A stretch of 64,000 bases of DNA from Polaribacter pectinis (GTDB lineage: Bacteria > Bacteroidota > Bacteroidia > Flavobacteriales > Flavobacteriaceae), in NCBI RefSeq assembly GCF_014352875.1, contig NZ_CP060695.1:3379501-3443500 (forward strand), in the 5' to 3' direction. Of this stretch, positions 61,117 to 64,000 are shown in pieces. Each line of letters starts with the position of its first letter. Position 1 is the stretch's first letter. A model generated the notes under the pieces. The model ran no database searches, was not told the DNA's origin, and was given only the letters and a program-made list of their open reading frames with translations. The translations under genes were made by a program, and so were the position numbers.

Positions 61117-61794
61117 TTATAATCCTTCTGTGTAACAAGCTGGTCTACCAAACGTGTAAATTAATGAAACACCTGTAAACATATACCAATCTTTACCATT
61201 TGTACCAAAATCTAAAGATTGAATTCTACTAGTAGAATAATCTAAATCATCTTCAAAAGTGTATCTAAATTTTGCTTCAATAGCAAATGCTAAAGTACCA
61301 TATAATTTAGACTTATAGCCAATTCCTATTGGTATTGCATAAGATGTTTTATTTGTATATTCATAAACTCCAGGACTTGTTTCAGATTTTACAGTTTTAT
61401 AATTAAAAGCTGCAAGTTCTAATAAAATATAAGGTGTCCAACTTTTATCTTCTGATGAAATATCATATTCATAAAAATTAAACTCCATTCCTAAAGCTAG
61501 TTCATTAATAGTATTGTTAAAACTTAACCCTCTATTTTGTTTAAAATCTGTATCAGCATTTTTATCGTCAGCACCAATTGGTAAATAACTATATGTTGCT
61601 CTTAAAGTAATTCTAGGGTTCCAGTTATACTTAAAAAACACAGCTGCAGCAGGTTTGTTTGGATAGATGTAATTAGTTCTACCAATGTCACCAACATAGT
61701 TTGTACCTCCTAAAGAGAGCCCAACTTCATACTCTTGCCCCAAAAATATTGAAGAAAAGCTTACAAATACGATAAATAATATACTGTTTTTCAT
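61117..61794 (-). CDS. DUF6089-like outer-membrane beta-barrel protein
   Basis: The 225-aa protein has a signal peptide (MKNSILFIVFVSFSSIFLGQ) and EYEVGLSLGGTNYVGDIGRTNYIYP, the opening of the DUF6089 family. Barrel strands such as ITLRATYSYLPIGADD, LALGMEFNFYEYD and YAIPIGIGYKSKLYG follow, and the protein ends in FTGVSLIYTFGRPACY. The function is unknown, but this family is regularly encoded between nadK and uppS in Bacteroidota, as here, pointing to a link with envelope biogenesis. Its start is 106 bases after the nadK stop. Confidence 0.87.
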   Translation of the reverse strand: MKNSILFIVFVSFSSIFLGQEYEVGLSLGGTNYVGDIGRTNYIYPNKPAAAVFFKYNWNPRITLRATYSYLPIGADDKNADTDFKQNRGLSFNNTINELALGMEFNFYEYDISSEDKSWTPYILLELAAFNYKTVKSETSPGVYEYTNKTSYAIPIGIGYKSKLYGTLAFAIEAKFRYTFEDDLDYSTSRIQSLDFGTNGKDWYMFTGVSLIYTFGRPACYTEGL

Positions 61795-61900
61795 TCTAAA
61801 AAATAGCGAGCAAATATAGGAATTTCAATTTGCTTTATAAAGTTAATATTCAGTCTTTTTTGAATAACTGCTATTTTGTTCTTTTATTGTTGAAACTGCG

Positions 61901-62800
61901 TTAAAGATTGGTTTCATTTCTTGTGTCTTCTCCCCAGAGTAATTTACTGCGTAAGGTTTGTAAAAAAGATTGATTTTTAGGAATAATACTTTTTACTTTA
62001 AATGCAGCTTTTTTAATGTGAACTTTAGTGTTTTTAGGTACAGTAGCAATTCTTGAATCTAAAGAAATTAGAAAATCTTTTTCTCTAGAATCTACTTCTA
62101 GTTGAATAGCAGTTTCGTCTGAAATAACCATTGATCTTGCGTTTAAATTATGAGGTGCTATAGGTGTAATAACCAGGTTTTTAGAATCTGGCGAAATTAC
62201 TGGTCCGTTACAGCTTAAAGAGTAGCCTGTAGAACCTGTTGGTGTTGCAATTATTAAGCCATCTGCCCAATAATTGGTTAAATATTCGTTATTTAAATTG
62301 GTTCTTACACCAATCATAGATGTTGTATTTTTTCTTGCAATTGTAACTTCGTTTAAAGCAAAATTAAGTTCAGAAAAATCGTGTGTTTTTGGTTCAGTTT
62401 CTATAGATAAAAGAGTTCTTTCTTGTATAGAATACTCACCTTCTAATATAAGTTCTACGCTTTCTTTAATTACATTTTTATTTATAGTTGCCAAGAAACC
62501 TAATCTACCTGTATTAATACCTAAAATAGGTATGTCTAAATTTCTAGTAAAAGTTACAGCTCTTAAAATTGTACCATCTCCACCTACTGTAAACATTATA
62601 TCGAAAGAATCATTTAAGTCTGAAAAATGAGAAAATGTAGGATATTTTTTATCCAAACTATCATCTTTAATTAATAAGTCATAGAATTGTTTTTCTATAA
62701 AAACAACAATATTATTTTCTTGAAGAACCTCCAACAGAATTTTAATTTCTTTTTCTGCGGAAATTGAATATGATTGACCGTAAACTGCTACTTTCTTCAA
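61901..62800 (-). CDS. nadK: NAD kinase
   Basis: The 299-aa enzyme phosphorylates NAD to NADP in the cytoplasm. The GGDGTILRAV motif with catalytic Asp is near residue 75. NEVTIAR, DGLIIATPTGSTGYSLSCNGP (the second NadK signature) and APHNLNARSMV follow in order. The length and the N-terminal strand VAVYGQSY are typical of the family. The gene lies 72 bases after the CBS-domain gene on the same strand, so it may share its transcript. Confidence 0.96.
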   Translation of the reverse strand: MKKVAVYGQSYSISAEKEIKILLEVLQENNIVVFIEKQFYDLLIKDDSLDKKYPTFSHFSDLNDSFDIMFTVGGDGTILRAVTFTRNLDIPILGINTGRLGFLATINKNVIKESVELILEGEYSIQERTLLSIETEPKTHDFSELNFALNEVTIARKNTTSMIGVRTNLNNEYLTNYWADGLIIATPTGSTGYSLSCNGPVISPDSKNLVITPIAPHNLNARSMVISDETAIQLEVDSREKDFLISLDSRIATVPKNTKVHIKKAAFKVKSIIPKNQSFLQTLRSKLLWGEDTRNETNL

Positions 62801-62872
62801 AATTTATGTTTTATTTTAATCTTTTAATTTAGAAAGTTATTGTATTAAAACTTCCAACTTCCAACTCAAGAA

Positions 62873-63532
62873 CTACATTTCTAAATATTTCTGTAAATAA
62901 TCGGATCTATTTTTTAAATCTTCTAAATAAATATCATTCTCGTGAGTAGAAACTATCTTGTAATCATACCTTCTAAAAGTTTGTATAATTTCGTTAATTT
63001 CATTGGTAACAATTTTAAGCGTTACTTGAATAAAATCATTCGATTTAGAAGAAACGTAAACACCCAATAATTTAGCGCCATTTGCTTCCACAATTTGTGC
63101 AACTTCTCCCATAGAATAATCATTTTCTAATTTTTCTACAATTAAAGTTTCGCTTTCTTCAATTAAAAACGGACTTGTAGAAAAGACATCTAAAACATCA
63201 CCCAAATCATAATACCCCATATAATTTCTTTCCTTGTTTAAAACAGGAATAATATTGGTGTCATTATCAGCAAAAATCTTTAACAATTCTAAAACTGTGG
63301 CTTTTTCATCAGCAAAAAAAGAATTCATTAAGTGTGCGTAAGCAACTAATTCTTCATCTTTGTTTTCGATTGTTTGCAAATCATCTTCAGCAAAAGAACC
63401 TAGTAATTTATCATCTTCAATAACAGGAAAATGAGTAATTGGGTAGTTTTTAAAGACTTTTTGCGCATTTTTTACGCTATCTTTTAAACGTAATGCCTTA
63501 ATCTCTTTTAATATGTAATCGTTTATGTTCAT
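62873..63532 (-). CDS. CBS-domain protein
   Basis: The 219-aa soluble protein contains two CBS motifs in tandem (about residues 1-60: VKNAQKVFKNYPITHFPVIEDDKLLGSF, and about 75-120: VLELLKIFADNDTNIIPVLNKERNYMGYY). A regulatory ACT-like C-terminal domain follows (about 145-210), with MGEVAQIVEANGAKLLGVYVSS and QVTLKIVTNEINEIIQTFRRYDYKIV. This CBS-plus-ACT form binds adenine nucleotides or small ligands as a sensor. No enzyme domain is attached. It is divergent from pdxJ, with 60 bases between the starts. Confidence 0.9.
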   Translation of the reverse strand: MNINDYILKEIKALRLKDSVKNAQKVFKNYPITHFPVIEDDKLLGSFAEDDLQTIENKDEELVAYAHLMNSFFADEKATVLELLKIFADNDTNIIPVLNKERNYMGYYDLGDVLDVFSTSPFLIEESETLIVEKLENDYSMGEVAQIVEANGAKLLGVYVSSKSNDFIQVTLKIVTNEINEIIQTFRRYDYKIVSTHENDIYLEDLKNRSDYLQKYLEM

Positions 63533-63592
63533 TCAGTACGAATATAGGATAAAATGATTAAATCAGTTATCTTTACAGCCTAATTTTAGACA

Positions 63593-64000
63593 ATGACAAA
63601 GTTAAGTGTAAATATTAATAAAATAGCAACTTTACGTAATTCTCGTGGAGGAAACGTACCAAATTTATTAAAAGTTGCAACCGATATTCAAGAATTTGGA
63701 GCAGAAGGAATTACGATTCACCCAAGACCAGATGAAAGACACATTCGCTACCAAGATGCAAGAGATTTGGTTTCTGTGGTTAAAACTGAATATAATATTG
63801 AAGGAAATCCAATTAAATCTTTTATAGATTTAGTGTTAGAAACGAAACCAACGCAAGTTACTTTGGTGCCAGATGCAATAGATGCAATTACGTCGAATGC
63901 TGGTTGGGATACAATTACGCATCAATCTTTTTTACAGGAAGTAATTAAGGAATTTCAACAAAACGGAATTAGAACTTCAATTTTTATTGATACAGATGCT
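63593..64000 (+). CDS. pdxJ: pyridoxine 5'-phosphate synthase (3' truncated)
   Basis: The first 136 codons are visible. The N-terminus [23 protein letters not shown], the catalytic region [21 protein letters not shown], and the later strand TQVTLVPD are the standard PdxJ motifs. PdxJ condenses 1-deoxyxylulose 5-phosphate with 3-amino-1-hydroxyacetone phosphate to give pyridoxine phosphate. The ATG at 63593 begins [18 protein letters not shown] element (63569-63576), one mismatch from TAnnTTTG, lies 16 bases before it. Confidence 0.96.
   Translation, partial: MTKLSVNINKIATLRNSRGGNVPNLLKVATDIQEFGAEGITIHPRPDERHIRYQDARDLVSVVKTEYNIEGNPIKSFIDLVLETKPTQVTLVPDAIDAITSNAGWDTITHQSFLQEVIKEFQQNGIRTSIFIDTDA

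Noticed and set aside
63555..63565. Palindrome TGATTAAATCA between the CBS gene and pdxJ, similar to the FNR-like operators.
   Set aside because: Its half sites are separated by 3 bases instead of 4, and no -7 element lies at the distance seen at the three matched sites.
1..64000. Mobile elements, CRISPR arrays or restriction-defence systems.
   Set aside because: No transposase, integrase, regularly spaced repeat, or defence gene was found; the window is core-genome-like throughout.

Overview
The window is a compact, AT-rich chromosomal segment of a member of the Bacteroidota, most likely a marine Flavobacteriaceae (Polaribacter/Tenacibaculum-like). The evidence is the promoter form TTG-N19-TAnnTTTG, the near absence of Shine-Dalgarno sequences, Alternative Complex III in place of cytochrome bc1, a fused CcoN-CcoO, a PorP/SprF protein, tandem OmpH genes behind bamA, and a THC0290_0291-type barrel. 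No tRNA, rRNA, insertion sequence, prophage or CRISPR array was seen, and no gap between genes reaches 300 bases.

Layout. 1-5400: the end of an unidentified gene, a glycosyltransferase, a small secreted protein, an ArsC/Spx-like protein, DinB, a Na+/H+ antiporter and a trans-sulfuration enzyme. 5465-17544: mostly minus-strand envelope genes (several beta-barrels, an Ig-like lipoprotein, a 1125-aa outer-membrane protein) with ComF, Ogt and TatD, plus glyS and a methyltransferase on the plus strand. 17647-25090: a DEAD-box-type helicase, tandem UspA, and the rimP-nusA-infB operon, whose leader contains a terminator-like hairpin. 25708-37098: one operon for the quinol oxidase ACIII (actABCDEF) followed by aa3-type oxidase subunits II and I, ending at a strong terminator. 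37154-43358: ruvB-sulP, a persulfide dioxygenase/rhodanese/HMA sulfur cluster, and hflX. 43384-54453: a Crp/Fnr-type regulator diverging from ccoI-cupin-hemN, then ccoS-ccoNO-ccoQ-ccoP-ccoG-ccoH-tauE, that is, a complete cbb3 oxidase with its assembly and heme genes. 54615-64000: PorP/SprF, murI, then the minus-strand envelope operon nadK-DUF6089-uppS-bamA-ompH-ompH, a CBS protein and the start of pdxJ.

Function. Two respiratory routes lie side by side: ACIII with aa3 oxidase for oxygen-rich growth, and cbb3 oxidase (copper loading by CcoI/CcoS/CcoG/CcoH, oxygen-independent heme synthesis by HemN) for low oxygen.

The most notable observation is a set of three near-identical FNR-like operators (TGAC/TGAT-N4-ATCA/GTCA). 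They lie upstream of the persulfide dioxygenase cluster, ccoI-cupin-hemN and ccoS-ccoNOQP. In each case the operator centre is exactly 36.5 bases from the G of the promoter -7 element. This suggests one regulon, probably controlled by the Fnr-type gene at 43384-44070, linking low-oxygen respiration, anaerobic heme synthesis and persulfide metabolism. One of the sites also overlaps the regulator's own promoter.
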